Part shown: positions 1 through 9,433 of the stretch, piece by piece
Layout of the letters: each line of letters begins with the position of its first letter
Numbering within the stretch: position 1 is the stretch's first letter
Assembly (NCBI GenBank): GCA_900553695.1
Contig: USEM01000005.1
Location: 1 to 64,000, forward strand
Direction: 5' to 3'
Length of the DNA: 64,000 bases
Source of the DNA: an uncultured Clostridium sp.
GTDB lineage: Bacteria > Bacillota > Clostridia > TANB77 > CAG-508
Position numbers and translations under genes: made by a program
Notes under the pieces: model-generated
What the model saw: the letters and a program-made list of their open reading frames with translations, nothing else
The model's database searches: none
What the model was told of the DNA's origin: nothing

Positions 1-494
1 CAGTTATAATTTTCATAAACCAATTAAGAGAAAAAGTTGGAATAATGTTTGGAAACCCAGAAACAACACCAGGTGGTAGAGCACTTAAGTTCTATGCATC
101 TGTAAGATTAGATATAAGAAAAATTGAAAATATTAAAACAGACGGAGAAGTTACAGGAGCAAGAGCAAGAGTAAAAGTTATAAAAAATAAAGTAGCACCA
201 CCATTTAGAGAGGCTGAATTTGATATAGTATATGGTAGAGGTATATCAAAAGAAGGAAATATACTAGATTTAGCAGTAAACTTAAACTTAGTAGAAAAAG
301 CTGGTGCATGGTTTAGCTACAATGGAGAAAAAATCGGACAAGGTAGAGAAAACGCAAAAGCATATTTAAAAGAACACAAAGAAGTTGCACAAGAACTTGA
401 AGAAAAGATTAGAGAAAACTTTAGACAAGCATTTGAAAAGAGCCTTGGAGATGAAGAAGAAGACCCAGAACAAGAAGTAGAACCAGAAGAATAA
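1..494 (+). CDS. recA: RecA recombinase, C-terminal part (5' end outside window)
   Basis: The reading frame is already open at base 3. It encodes the end of the RecA ATPase core, with the conserved [20 protein letters not shown] stretch (the segment around loop L2), then [17 protein letters not shown] and the C-terminal domain. The protein ends in the acidic tail typical of bacterial RecA (runs of Asp and Glu around [13 protein letters not shown]). RecA polymerises on single-stranded DNA, catalyses strand exchange and stimulates LexA self-cleavage. recX follows 60 bases downstream, a common arrangement in Firmicutes that supports the call. The ATG at base 45 is internal and not the start. Confidence 0.97.
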   Translation, partial: VIIFINQLREKVGIMFGNPETTPGGRALKFYASVRLDIRKIENIKTDGEVTGARARVKVIKNKVAPPFREAEFDIVYGRGISKEGNILDLAVNLNLVEKAGAWFSYNGEKIGQGRENAKAYLKEHKEVAQELEEKIRENFRQAFEKSLGDEEEDPEQEVEPEE

Positions 495-498
495 TAAA

Positions 499-528
499 TT
501 ACAAAGAAGTCGCAAGACTTCTTTGTAA
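499..528 (+). terminator. hairpin between recA and recX
   Basis: A 13-bp perfect stem (TTACAAAGAAGTC with its complement) closes a GCAA tetraloop. No T-run follows, so it may attenuate or stabilise the recA transcript rather than end it completely. recX could then be reached by read-through. Confidence 0.6.
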
Positions 529-554
529 ATATATAGAGCTTTTAGGAGGAACAA

Positions 555-992
555 ATGGAGGACTATATTGAATTTGACAAACTTAAGACAAAAGTGTTAA
601 AATATGCATTGTACAAAAAAAGAAGCGAAGCAGAAATTAGAAGAAAATTTGCAGAAAACTCTGGAGAAATGCTAGATGAGGTTATAGAAAATCTAAAAGA
701 AAATGGCTATATAAACGACTTTTTATACATACAAAAAACAGTAGATGAATTCCAAAGACTTAAAAACTTATCAATAAAAGAGCTAGAATATAAGCTACTT
801 TCAAAAGGTATAAATAAGCACGATTTAGAAGATTATATATCTCAAAACAAAGAAGATTTATTAGAATATGAAATAAATTCTGCAAGAAATATATTTATAA
901 AAAAGCAAGCAACAATGGAAAAAGAAGATGTTGTACTATATTTAAAGAAAAAAGGATATTTAAGTGAAAGCATTACACTTGCACAAGATTAG
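555..992 (+). CDS. recX: RecX-family regulatory protein
   Basis: A 145-residue, mostly helical protein. The family signature is near the N-terminus: ALYKKRSEAEIRRKF, followed by a repeat-like ENGYINDF element. RecX binds RecA filaments and modulates their assembly and ATPase activity. AGGAGG lies about 6 bases before the ATG. Its position directly after recA, in the same orientation, is the strongest support because RecX is weakly conserved in sequence. Length is close to the short end of the family. Confidence 0.85.
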   Translation: MEDYIEFDKLKTKVLKYALYKKRSEAEIRRKFAENSGEMLDEVIENLKENGYINDFLYIQKTVDEFQRLKNLSIKELEYKLLSKGINKHDLEDYISQNKEDLLEYEINSARNIFIKKQATMEKEDVVLYLKKKGYLSESITLAQD

Positions 993-1004
993 AGGGAGAA
1001 AATA

Positions 1005-1754
1005 ATGGCAATGAATGATATACTAACTTTGGAAACAAAAAAATATAACATAAAACTAGAAAACTTTGAAGGTCCACTTGATTTACTATGTCACTTAGTA
1101 GATAAAAACAAAATGGAAATAGATAAAGTAAATATAACACAAATAACAGATCAATATATTGAATACCTAAATGCAATGGAAGAATTAAATCTAGAAATTG
1201 CAAGTGAATTCATAGTTATGCTTTCAACCCTTGTGTATTTAAAATCTAAACACCTTTTACCAAAAGAGGTGGAAAATGAAGAAGAAATTACTGAAGAAGA
1301 ACTTATTAGAAGAATTATAGAATACAAAAAATATAAAGAAATTATAAAAACTTTAAGAGAAAACTATAATGTATATTCTAAAAGAAACTTCAAATTGCCA
1401 GAAAAAATTGAACTTCCAAGCAGAAAGTTAGAGAGAAAATACGAAAAAGAGGATATTGTACAAAGCTACAAGTTTTTAATAGAAAAAAATGAAAACAAGA
1501 AAAACAAAAATGCAATAAACATTGAAAAAATAGCAATACTAGAAACAGTAACAGTAGCAAGCAAAGTAAAAGATATATTTAAAGAACTAGTAAAAAAACA
1601 CAAATTTATATTTAGTAAATTATGTACAAGCAAGAAGTATACCAAGCTAGAAACAGTAACAGCATTTTCAGGCGTTTTAGAATTAAGCAGAAGAAACAAG
1701 ATAATAACAAACCAAGAAAAAAACTTTGGAGACATATTAGTTGAGAAAAAGTAA
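1005..1754 (+). CDS. scpA: segregation and condensation protein A
   Basis: A 249-residue kleisin. The N-terminal domain that binds the SMC neck is clear: KLENFEGPLDLLCHLV, then VNITQITDQYIEYL and the ASEFIVMLSTLVYLKSKHLLP helix. The C-terminal winged-helix part, which contacts the SMC head, is present but divergent. ScpA bridges SMC heads in the condensin-like complex that organises the nucleoid. The usual partner scpB is not next to it; secG follows instead. The start is chosen at the first ATG, with AGAGGGAG ahead of it. Confidence 0.93.
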   Translation: MAMNDILTLETKKYNIKLENFEGPLDLLCHLVDKNKMEIDKVNITQITDQYIEYLNAMEELNLEIASEFIVMLSTLVYLKSKHLLPKEVENEEEITEEELIRRIIEYKKYKEIIKTLRENYNVYSKRNFKLPEKIELPSRKLERKYEKEDIVQSYKFLIEKNENKKNKNAINIEKIAILETVTVASKVKDIFKELVKKHKFIFSKLCTSKKYTKLETVTAFSGVLELSRRNKIITNQEKNFGDILVEKK

Positions 1755-1774
1755 GCAATTTTCTTGCTTTTTAT
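1753..1774 (+). terminator. short intrinsic terminator after scpA
   Basis: A six-base stem (AAGCAA/TTGCTT) with a 5-base loop is followed by T-rich sequence and overlaps the scpA stop codon. The stem is weak, so termination may be partial. Confidence 0.5.
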
Positions 1775-1837
1775 AAAATATTGTGTTACAATAATATGGT
1801 CAATAAAAAAGTAAAGTCAAATGAGAGGAGAACAAGC

Positions 1838-2062
1838 ATGAAAACAGTTCTAATTATAATATATGTAATAGTTGCATTAGTATTAACAGTATTAACTCTA
1901 ATGCAATCAAAAGATGATGATGGTATGTCAGCAGCTATTACAGGAGGTTCTTTCTATGAGAAAAATAAAGGAAGAACTAAAGAAGGTAAAATTAGAAGAA
2001 ATACAATAATTCTAGGTGTTGCATTTATAGTACTTGCAATAGTACTTGGAATATTTTATTAA
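1838..2062 (+). CDS. secG: preprotein translocase subunit SecG
   Basis: A 74-residue protein with two membrane segments (about residues 2-21 and 52-73). Between them is a loop carrying LMQSKDDDGMSAAITGGS, which matches the LLQ...G-S/A-I-GG loop of SecG. The start was placed at the ATG with GAGGAG 9 bases upstream; the frame is open further upstream but has no ribosome binding site there. SecG is the small third subunit of the SecYEG channel. Confidence 0.9.
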   Translation: MKTVLIIIYVIVALVLTVLTLMQSKDDDGMSAAITGGSFYEKNKGRTKEGKIRRNTIILGVAFIVLAIVLGIFY

Positions 2063-2076
2063 TCTAAAAAATACCA

Positions 2077-2238
2077 TTAACCCATATTACAACATTTGGG
2101 AATATAAGGCCGTATAGTAGCAATTATAAACGTAACAATACCTGCAAAGGTATTGTTATTTGTTTTTATCTCATAAATTCCAAAACTAACAGCTCTAACA
2201 AAAAAGTATAATGAAATAATTGCAAAAATTATAATCAT
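2077..2238 (-). CDS. small membrane protein at the end of the ger operon
   Basis: Fifty-three residues starting MIIIFAIISLYFFVRAV, with a probable second hydrophobic segment (TFAGIVTFIIATI). The start is fixed by AGGAGG seven bases before the ATG. It begins only 10 bases after the gerC stop, so it is very likely the fourth gene of the gerA-gerB-gerC transcript. Small membrane proteins accompany some germinant receptors (GerD or the GerXD subunits are examples), but I see no sequence match that justifies a name. Confidence 0.65.
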   Translation of the reverse strand: MIIIFAIISLYFFVRAVSFGIYEIKTNNNTFAGIVTFIIATIRPYIPKCCNMG

Positions 2239-2248
2239 AAAACTCCTC

Positions 2249-3482
2249 CTAAAGTTTATTATATAAATAGCCACTTTGAAGTTCAGAATGAACAGTTACT
2301 TTAAAAAAAGCATTTGGGTAATTGTTTTCCCAATCTGAATCCAGCCAGTCTTGCCATGTTGCGTATTTTGGAAGCAAATATTCTCCAAACCCTACAATAT
2401 CTGATTTTAATGCCTTTGATGTTTTATATAAATATGAAAGAACATGTGCTTCAATATTATCACAAAGAGCTTCATTTAAGGTGTTCATGCAAGCTTCATT
2501 AGATAAATCTATAGAACTATAAATTGTAGGTATGTTCCCAGTTAGCCAGATTTCACATTCTATAAATGGATAGTTATTAACCAAAGAAACTTTTCTTTTG
2601 GTTTCCTTGCTTAAACTAATATATAAAGAAATGTTGGTGCTAGGTTCGAAAGGGTTTGTTATATTAATTGTTGCGTTTTTTAAATCATTAGTTATAATTA
2701 AATGGCACAAGGTTTCTATGTTATTTAATTCACCCACTAATTTATCTCCACGAAACACGGCAAGTCCCATACTTTCAACATTGTTTTTAGACTCAATAGG
2801 TGTTCCGACCAGCAATATAGTCATCATCAAGTAGAGAAGCATTTGGGTTAACTCTGCTTTGAGTTTCTTTTGTATTAATTCCAGCAAGTATTGCAGAAGC
2901 ATTAGAAGATGTGTTCAAAATGTTGTAATAAAAATTTGCAAGTGATACATTATCAAGGTAACCAGTGTATTCGCTAGAATTAAAGTTTTGTTCAAAATAT
3001 TCAGCTGGGTTTGATTCAAAAACAGGTTTTGAATTTTCTAAAAAATCGTAAGCATCACATTTACTTATTATAATACTGCAATCAGGTCTAAGCTCTATGT
3101 TATTCATTAAAGTATAAATTACATCAGAAATACCAGAAGAGGAATATTCTTCAGAAATTATAACAGCTTTACAATGTGAAAGGTTAACTTGTTTACTTAT
3201 ATAGCTATTAATTAAGCTAATTCCAGAATCTATACTTGAGCAGTCAACAGATAATATAGTTGAATTATCACTAGAAGAACTACCAGATGAAGAACTTGAA
3301 GATTCAGAGGAGTTTAAAACAGCAAATTGAATGCTAATTTTTACATCATGTGTGTCTGATGTATCTATTCCAAGTGCAATAGCATAAGCCTTATCTTCTA
3401 TACCTCTGGAGCTTGAACAACCAGTAAAAAGAAAGATAGAAATTGAACAAATTAATAGCAATAAAAATACTTTTATTCTCAT
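2249..3482 (-). CDS. gerC: spore germination lipoprotein GerC (Ger(x)C family), +1 shift at CGG
   Basis: The C subunit of a nutrient germinant receptor, anchored in the spore inner membrane. A lipoprotein signal ends in LFTGC, with the lipidated Cys at about residue 22. The region after it (DKAYAIALGIDTSD) and the later ESMGLAVFRGDKLVGELN element are family hallmarks. The frame breaks at an in-frame CGG (plus-strand bases 2805-2807). Omitting one C joins ...DDDYIAG to GTPIESK and yields 410 residues, normal for the family, with Gly226 at the joint. The start overlaps the gerB stop (ATGA). A serine-rich stretch (SSESSSSSSGSSSS) near residue 60 looks like a flexible linker. Confidence 0.9.
2805..2807 (-). 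other. in-frame CGG frameshift site in gerC
   Basis: The coding strand reads GGT-CGG-AAC. Dropping the C (base 2807) gives GGT-GGA-ACA and restores the GerC frame. Without the shift, translation stops five codons later. Confidence 0.85.
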
Positions 3483-4570
3483 TTTTTATCCCTTCTTTTT
3501 TTGAAATTAGCAAAAACTAAAATCAAAAAGCTAACTACAAATATTAATAAAACAGAGTATGGCTTAAAAAAGTTTTTAGTAAAACTACCTACAGTTGAAA
3601 GGTTTTTGAAAAATAGAGTAAACCCAAGCATAACTAAAGAAACACTACCAATTATTTCTTTGAAATTGCTAAGTTTAAAACTCTTTTTTATAATGTACGA
3701 TATTAAATAAACATTAAGGCTTACAAATGATAGGAATGCTAAAAGCCAAATAAAAATGAATATAGCATCAATTCTTTGGAAGAAACGGCCAAGTGTTGCA
3801 AACCTTGCTATTAAATACAACGAAAGTGCTTCATCTGCTGTAAATGAATATGCAAATGTCATTGTTAAAGCAAGTGTAGTTAAAATAAAATACAATGCAC
3901 ATGAGATTACAGAAAATAAAGTTACTTTTTTAAAGTCTTTTGTATCTTTTAAAAAAGGTGGCAAGAAGTACAAGTAAGCAATAACATTAAATGCAAAAAC
4001 ATTTAAAGATTGAGTAACAAATGTGTTTTTTACACCATATCCAAAAGCAGGGAAAAGCCTTTGCCAAGTAAAATCTCTAATTGAAATAGAGAACAATAAA
4101 ACAATTGATAATACTGCAATTGGTATAACAACTAGGTTTGTACCATAAATTGCTTGTAGGCCAATTTTGCTAGAGATAATTACAGGTATAAATGTAATTA
4201 ATAATAAAACTAAATAGTTGTATTCTGGGTAATATATAACATGCAAATCATTTACATAATACCTTAGAGATACTGCAGAAAATGACATGAAGAGCACAAT
4301 AAATAAAATAGCCATAATTCCTTTAAGCCATGAACCACCTAAGTACTCAGAAACATCTAGAATATCATAACTTATAAAACGTTTGAAAAGAAATATTGCA
4401 ACTAACATAAACAATATTGATAGAATGCTTACATACAAAACATTAAGCCATGAACCAGATCCACAACTATTGAAAATAACTGATGTCATGTTAAAAATTA
4501 TGTTGTTACTAATAACTACCAAGCTTAGCCCCATAGCTTCAACTTTGCCAAGTTTTTGCATATCATTCAT
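3479..4570 (-). CDS. gerB: GerB-type spore germination permease
   Basis: A 363-residue protein with about ten hydrophobic segments, matching the spore permease family related to amino-acid/polyamine transporters. The N-terminus (GKVEAMGLSLVVISNNIIF), the conserved YYPEY near residue 110 and the TWQRLFPAFGYGVK segment near residue 170 are typical. In the GerABC receptor this subunit is thought to bind the germinant in the inner spore membrane. It lies between gerA and gerC and overlaps gerC. The ATG is preceded by GGAGAA. Confidence 0.92.
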   Translation of the reverse strand: MNDMQKLGKVEAMGLSLVVISNNIIFNMTSVIFNSCGSGSWLNVLYVSILSILFMLVAIFLFKRFISYDILDVSEYLGGSWLKGIMAILFIVLFMSFSAVSLRYYVNDLHVIYYPEYNYLVLLLITFIPVIISSKIGLQAIYGTNLVVIPIAVLSIVLLFSISIRDFTWQRLFPAFGYGVKNTFVTQSLNVFAFNVIAYLYFLPPFLKDTKDFKKVTLFSVISCALYFILTTLALTMTFAYSFTADEALSLYLIARFATLGRFFQRIDAIFIFIWLLAFLSFVSLNVYLISYIIKKSFKLSNFKEIIGSVSLVMLGFTLFFKNLSTVGSFTKNFFKPYSVLLIFVVSFLILVFANFKKRRDKK

Positions 4571-4583
4571 TAGAATTCTCCTT

Positions 4584-6271
4584 TCATTTTGTTATAGATT
4601 TACTCCAAAATTTCCATTTTCTACTTATTCTAGGTTGTTCCTTAGGACGCTTTGTGTTTAAAAAGTCACTACGGTTTTCTCGTTTCCATATTGAGTGTAT
4701 AAAATAAGATATAGATGTATTAAAATTCGTAACAGGTATATATGGCTCTAAGTAAGATACACCGAAAGAGTTTAAAGCACATAAAATAGAAAACTGTGTA
4801 AACAAACCAACAGCAATGCCTAAAAAGCCTGCAATATAGCCTAAAAAAATGTATAGAAATTTGTAAATTCTAAAAGTAAAATTAAGCGAAAAATCAGGTA
4901 TAGCAAATGAGCAAATACCAGTTAATGCAACAATTATAATAGATATTGGACTAACTAAATTTGCATTTACAGCAGCATCTCCCAAAATTAATGCACCAAT
5001 AATTCCGTATTGTTGGACCAATAGGGTTAGGAATTCTAAGCCCAGCTTCACGTATTAATTCAAAAGATATTTCCATTAATAAAACTTCAAAAATTACTGG
5101 GAAGGGAACACTATTTCTTGAACCTGCAATTGCGAATAGAAGCGGAGTTGGAACAAGTTCAGTGTGAAAGTTTAAAACAGCAATATAAAGCCCAGGAAGT
5201 AGAAGTGTTATAAATGCAGCAATAAGACGAATGGTTTTTAGCAAGTTAGCATATTGGTGCTTTAAATTAAGATCTTCTGGAGAAGATAAAAAATCAATAA
5301 AAACACCAGGAACAATAAGTGAGTAAGGCGAACCATTAACAAGTATTGCAACTCTACCTTCAAGTAAATGGTTTGCCGCTTTGTCGGGCCTTTCAGTAGA
5401 AATCATTTGTGGGAAAGCAACTTTGCTATCATCTTGTATAAGCTGTTCAACATTTCCGAGATGAAATAACATAATCAACATCTAAATTTGCAAGACGGTA
5501 TTTTACTTCTGAAATTAGAGAGGAGTTTGCAATATTTTTCATGTAGCATACTGCAACCTGAGTTTTATTAGCTTTCCCAACTGTTGTACTTTCAATAATT
5601 AAATCAGGAGTATTAATTAATCTTCTTAAGATTGAAGTATTTGTTCTTAATTTTTCAACAAATGCTTCTTGAGAACCTCTAACAACAATCTCATTTTTAG
5701 GGGTATCAATGCCTCTTGCAGCAAAACCTTTAACATCAATGGAAAATGCAATATTTACAGTATCTATAAAAAGTGCACAATTACCAGAATTTATTGCACT
5801 TGCAACTTCTGAAAATTTAGAAACTTTTTGAACACTGTTTTGTGGAAGAAGCTTATCAAAAATATAATCTTCGATACTAATCTTTTTGATTTTTTTGTAT
5901 TCAACGCCACTTTTGGTTTGTGCAGGTTTAAATGAAGAATTGGTTTCCATTAAAGGTCTTAAAAGAAAATTGTTTACAAGCTCAGAGTCAATCATCCCAT
6001 CTATACCAACAAAAAGAGCGGAATATTTCTTGCCTAAAATATTTAAAGTAAATGGACGTATTATAATATCACTATTAATTAAGCTGTTATATTGAACCTT
6101 AATGTATTCATAATTCTTATCTAAAGATTCAAATACATCATGGTCTGGCAAAAATGAATCTGGCAAGTCAACATCTTTAGAATTTGCATTGTTTTCGTCT
6201 AAAACAAAATTATATTTTACATTAGGAGTGTATGAAAAACATGACTTTAAAAAAACAATAAATTTATTCAT
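4584..6271 (-). CDS. gerA: spore germination protein GerA (SpoVAF/GerA family), two +1 shifts at CGG
   Basis: The A subunit of the germinant receptor. The N-terminal soluble domain has the family stretch SALFVGIDGMIDSELVNNFLL and NEIVVRGSQEAFVEKLRTN; the C-terminal half holds about five membrane segments, including GLRIPNPIGPTIGIIGALIL. The gene is split into three frames by two CGG codons (bases 5456-5458 and 5005-5007). Omitting one C at each gives 561 residues, of normal length. Both joints fall on glycines in recognisable family motifs: ISSGNVEQLI (Gly272) and GPTIGIIGAL (Gly422). First gene of gerA-gerB-gerC. Confidence 0.93.
5005..5007 (-). other. in-frame CGG frameshift site 2 in gerA
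   Basis: The coding strand reads ACA-ATA-CGG-AAT. Dropping the C (base 5007) gives ACA-ATA-GGA-ATT-ATT and continues the GPTIGIIGAL membrane-domain motif. Confidence 0.88.
5456..5458 (-). other. in-frame CGG frameshift site 1 in gerA
   Basis: The coding strand reads TCA-TCT-CGG-AAA. Dropping the C (base 5458) gives TCA-TCT-GGA-AAT-GTT, that is ISSGNVEQLIQD, a segment recognisable in the GerA family. Confidence 0.88.
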
Positions 6272-6314
6272 AAAATGAGTTTTTCCATAAAAAGAAAAAA
6301 TATTCCAAAATGTC

Positions 6315-6343
6315 TTGACTATTTTATAACTATTTGATATTAT
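6315..6343 (+). promoter_or_regulatory. SigA-type promoter for the 6371 lipoprotein
   Basis: TTGACT and TATTAT are separated by exactly 17 bases. The start codon is 27 bases further on, with GGAGGTG in between. Confidence 0.8.
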
Positions 6344-6370
6344 GATGTCATAAAGGTGGAGGTGATATAA

Positions 6371-6805
6371 TTGAAAAAAACACTAAAAATAATAGCAATA
6401 ATTGCAATAATGTTAGTAGCAGTATTTGCACTAACTGGCTGTGGAAACAAGTTAATAGCAACAAAGGATGTTGAAGGTACAGAATCAGAACCAAAACATT
6501 CAGAAAAAATCGAAATATCTTTTAAAGATGATAAAGTTAACAAAGTAAAAATGACATATACTTTTGATAACAAAGATGACACTAAGAAATTTGTTGATAG
6601 CTATAATGCAATATTAGGCTTAGCAAGTGCTTTTGCATCAGAAGATGAAAAGGTTTCTTTACCAACAATGGAACAAAAAGGTAAAAAAGCAATAATGGAA
6701 ATGGATGCTAAAATGTATTCTGAAATGAGTGGAGAAACAGAAGCTGGCATGACAAAAGATGAAGTTAAAGCAAACCTAGAAAAAGAAGGATACAAAGTAA
6801 AATAA
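6371..6805 (+). CDS. small secreted lipoprotein of unknown function
   Basis: A 144-residue protein with a lipoprotein signal (hydrophobic residues 4-20, lipobox ALTGCG, lipidated Cys about residue 25). The remainder is a soluble domain rich in Lys, Glu and Asp, including KIEISFKDDKVNKVKMTY, a beta-rich pattern seen in several small Firmicute lipoproteins. The TTG start is chosen because GGAGGTG lies 6 bases before it and no ATG precedes the signal. It is monocistronic: its own SigA-type promoter upstream and a good terminator downstream. No function can be assigned. Confidence 0.8.
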   Translation: MKKTLKIIAIIAIMLVAVFALTGCGNKLIATKDVEGTESEPKHSEKIEISFKDDKVNKVKMTYTFDNKDDTKKFVDSYNAILGLASAFASEDEKVSLPTMEQKGKKAIMEMDAKMYSEMSGETEAGMTKDEVKANLEKEGYKVK

Positions 6806-6824
6806 AATACTTATGAAATACAAG

Positions 6825-6849
6825 AAAATCGGAGAGATCCGGTTTTTTT
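6825..6849 (+). terminator. intrinsic terminator after the lipoprotein gene
   Basis: A nine-base stem (AAAATCGGA with TCCGGTTTT, one G-U pair) closes a GAGA tetraloop and runs straight into a T tract. Confidence 0.85.
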
Positions 6850-6859
6850 GTGTTTTTGC

Positions 6860-6888
6860 TTGCATAAAATTAATTTATGTAATATAAT
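6860..6888 (+). promoter_or_regulatory. SigA-type promoter for glmS
   Basis: TTGCAT and a perfect TATAAT are spaced by 17 bases. The leader to glmS is about 70 bases and holds a small TTCACT/AGTGAA hairpin but no glmS ribozyme. Confidence 0.85.
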
Positions 6889-6963
6889 ACATCTATTCAC
6901 TAAACTGTTAAGTGAATTTTAAAACTTGAAGAGCCCTAAAAATAGGAATAAAGGAGGTATTTT

Positions 6964-8802
6964 ATGTGTGGTATTGTTGGATATATAGGAACTAAAAATG
7001 CAACACCAATATTATTACAAGGATTAAAAAGATTAGAATACAGAGGTTACGATTCAGCTGGAATTGCTGTAATTGAAAATGGAAAAATTGAAGTTAAAAA
7101 AGATAAAGGAAGAGTAAGTAATTTAGAGGCAGTACCTGGAATAAATGATTTAAAAGGAACTATAGGAATTGCACATACAAGATGGGCAACACATGGAAAA
7201 CCAGCTAAAGAAAATTCACACCCACATACCGATATGGATGGAACTTTTGCTGTTGTACATAATGGAATTATAGAAAATTATAATGAGTTAAAAAATATGC
7301 TAATAGAAAAGGGGTATAAATTTGTATCGCAAACAGATACAGAAATTATACCGAACTTAATAAACTATTATTATAAAGAAGATCATAAAAATGATGAATT
7401 AAAAGTTTTAAGAGCTGTAAGAAATGCATGTATGGATTTAAAAGGAAGCTTTGCTTTGGAAATAATCTCAAGCAACGCACCAGAAAATATGATAGTAGTA
7501 AGAAAAGACAGTCCATTAGTTATAGGAAAAGGACATGGCGAGAACTATTTAGCATCTGATATTCCAGCAATTCTTTCATATACAAAAGATTTTTACTTTA
7601 TAAATGATTACGAATTTGCAGTATTAACAAAGGATAATGTAAAATTTTATGATACAGACTTAAATGAAATAAAAAAGACAACTGATAGTATTGAATGGGA
7701 TAGTAAGGGTGCTGAGAAAGACGGATATGAACATTTTATGCTAAAAGAAATAAATGAGCAACCAAAGGCTATAAGGGAAACAATAGGCACAAGATTAAAT
7801 GGTTCAAAAGTTTGCTTTGACGAACTAAATTTTTCAAAAGAATACTTAGAAAGTTTAAACAAAATATATATTGTAGCATGTGGTACAGCTATGCATGCTG
7901 GATTAGTTGCAAAAAATATTATAGAAAAACTTTGTAAGATACCAGTAGAAGTTGATATTGCATCAGAATTTAGATATAGAGATCCACTTATTGATAACAA
8001 AACATTAACAATATATATTAGTCAATCAGGCGAAACAGCAGATACAATAGCTGCCTTAAAACTTGCAAGAGAAAAAGGGGCAAAAACACTTGCAATATCT
8101 AATGTTATAGGAAGTTCAATAACAAGAGAGGCAGACTATTCAATATATACACATGCAGGACCAGAAATAGCAGTTGCTTCAACAAAAGCATATACATCAC
8201 AAGTAACAATGCTAACTTTAATTGCTTTATACTTTGCAGAAATTCTAGAAAGAGGAGACATGGAAAAGGTAGAAACATTAAAGAAAGACCTATTAAAACT
8301 ACCAGAAAAAGCTGAAGAAATACTAAAAAATACAAGCAAAATTCAAAAATTTGCAAAAAGAATTCATAAAGAAAAAGATATGTTCTTCCTAGGTAGAGGA
8401 GTAGATTATGCAGTAAGCTTAGAAGGTTCTTTAAAAGTAAAAGAAATATCATATATTCACTCAGAAGGATATGCATCAGGAGAATTAAAACACGGACCAA
8501 TTGCTTTAATAGATACAGGTGTAACAGTTATAGCAACTATGACAGATAAAAACTTACTAGAAAAATCTATAAGTAATGTGCAAGAAGTAATTTCAAGAGG
8601 TGCAAAAGTGTTAGCAATAACAAATCAAGATGTAGAAAACAAAGGATTTGATACAATAATTAAAATTCCAGAAGTAACTACAGAAATTTCACCAGTACTT
8701 TCAATAATACCTTTACAACTACTAGCATATTACATCTCAACAGAAAAGGGATTAGATGTAGATAAACCAAGAAACCTTGCAAAATCAGTAACTGTTGAAT
8801 AA
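6964..8802 (+). CDS. glmS: glutamine-fructose-6-phosphate aminotransferase (isomerizing)
   Basis: A 612-residue enzyme of standard length. It starts MCGIVGYIG, giving the N-terminal nucleophile Cys after Met removal. The glutaminase domain carries HTRWATHG and HNGIIENY. Two SIS domains follow, with ISQSGETADT, STKAYTSQ and the conserved end LAKSVTVE. It makes glucosamine-6-phosphate from fructose-6-phosphate and glutamine, the first step to UDP-GlcNAc for the cell wall. In many Firmicutes this gene is controlled by the glmS ribozyme. The leader here is too short for one, so control must differ. AGGAGG precedes the ATG. Confidence 0.98.
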   Translation: MCGIVGYIGTKNATPILLQGLKRLEYRGYDSAGIAVIENGKIEVKKDKGRVSNLEAVPGINDLKGTIGIAHTRWATHGKPAKENSHPHTDMDGTFAVVHNGIIENYNELKNMLIEKGYKFVSQTDTEIIPNLINYYYKEDHKNDELKVLRAVRNACMDLKGSFALEIISSNAPENMIVVRKDSPLVIGKGHGENYLASDIPAILSYTKDFYFINDYEFAVLTKDNVKFYDTDLNEIKKTTDSIEWDSKGAEKDGYEHFMLKEINEQPKAIRETIGTRLNGSKVCFDELNFSKEYLESLNKIYIVACGTAMHAGLVAKNIIEKLCKIPVEVDIASEFRYRDPLIDNKTLTIYISQSGETADTIAALKLAREKGAKTLAISNVIGSSITREADYSIYTHAGPEIAVASTKAYTSQVTMLTLIALYFAEILERGDMEKVETLKKDLLKLPEKAEEILKNTSKIQKFAKRIHKEKDMFFLGRGVDYAVSLEGSLKVKEISYIHSEGYASGELKHGPIALIDTGVTVIATMTDKNLLEKSISNVQEVISRGAKVLAITNQDVENKGFDTIIKIPEVTTEISPVLSIIPLQLLAYYISTEKGLDVDKPRNLAKSVTVE

Positions 8803-8822
8803 CTAAGAGGAGTGAAGAAAAA

Positions 8823-9419
8823 ATGTACGCATACATAAGTGGAAAAATTGCAGATAAAGCAAACAATTATGTAGTAATAGATAATGGAGGCATGGGATAT
8901 AAAATCTTTATGTCTCCATCAGTAATAGAAAAACTACCAGATGTTGGAGAATTCCAAAAAATACATACTTACTATTATGTAAGAGAAGATGTTATTAGCC
9001 TATATGGCTTTTTAACAAACGAAGAACTTAGAATGTTTGAATTATTACTTTCAGTAAGTGGAATAGGTGCAAAATCAGCAATACAAATATTATCTAGTAT
9101 TACACCTTCAAGCTTTGCTTTAGCAGTAATTTCAAATGACGTTTCAAAAATAGTAAAAATACCAGGAATAGGAAATAAAACAGCTGCAAGAATAATATTA
9201 GAATTAAAGGATAAATTAAAAACAGAACAAGCAATAAGCAAAAATGAGCAAGTAAAAGAAGCAATTCATGAAAGCGAAAAAGATACTGAAGCAGTTGTTG
9301 CTCTACAAGTTTTAGGATATACTAGAAAAGAAATTGAAAAGGCTTTGGAAAAATTTGAAACACAAAATTTAACTGTTGAAGAAATAATTAAAAAGGCATT
9401 ATCAATACTTGGAAAATAA
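8823..9419 (+). CDS. ruvA: Holliday junction branch migration protein RuvA
   Basis: A 198-residue protein of normal length. Domain I (MYAYISGKIADKANNYVVID) is an OB fold; two helix-hairpin-helix motifs follow (LLSVSGIGAKSAIQIL and IVKIPGIGNKTAARIILELKDKL). Domain III at the C-terminus (about residues 155-198) contacts RuvB. RuvA tetramers bind four-way junctions and load the RuvB motor. ruvB and ruvC are not adjacent; rarA follows 14 bases later, so glmS-ruvA-rarA may share a transcript. Confidence 0.96.
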   Translation: MYAYISGKIADKANNYVVIDNGGMGYKIFMSPSVIEKLPDVGEFQKIHTYYYVREDVISLYGFLTNEELRMFELLLSVSGIGAKSAIQILSSITPSSFALAVISNDVSKIVKIPGIGNKTAARIILELKDKLKTEQAISKNEQVKEAIHESEKDTEAVVALQVLGYTRKEIEKALEKFETQNLTVEEIIKKALSILGK

Positions 9420-9433
9420 GGAAGTGAAGCAGT

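Noticed and set aside
6889..6963. glmS ribozyme in the glmS leader
   Set aside because: The leader after the promoter is only about 70 bases, and the conserved core sequences of the ribozyme are absent; only a small six-base hairpin is present.
7647..8500. Long minus-strand open frames within glmS, valS, dnaG, sigA and the Tad-like genes
   Set aside because: They are antisense shadows of A-rich coding sequence with Leu/Phe/Ile-rich translations, no ribosome binding sites and no recognisable domains.
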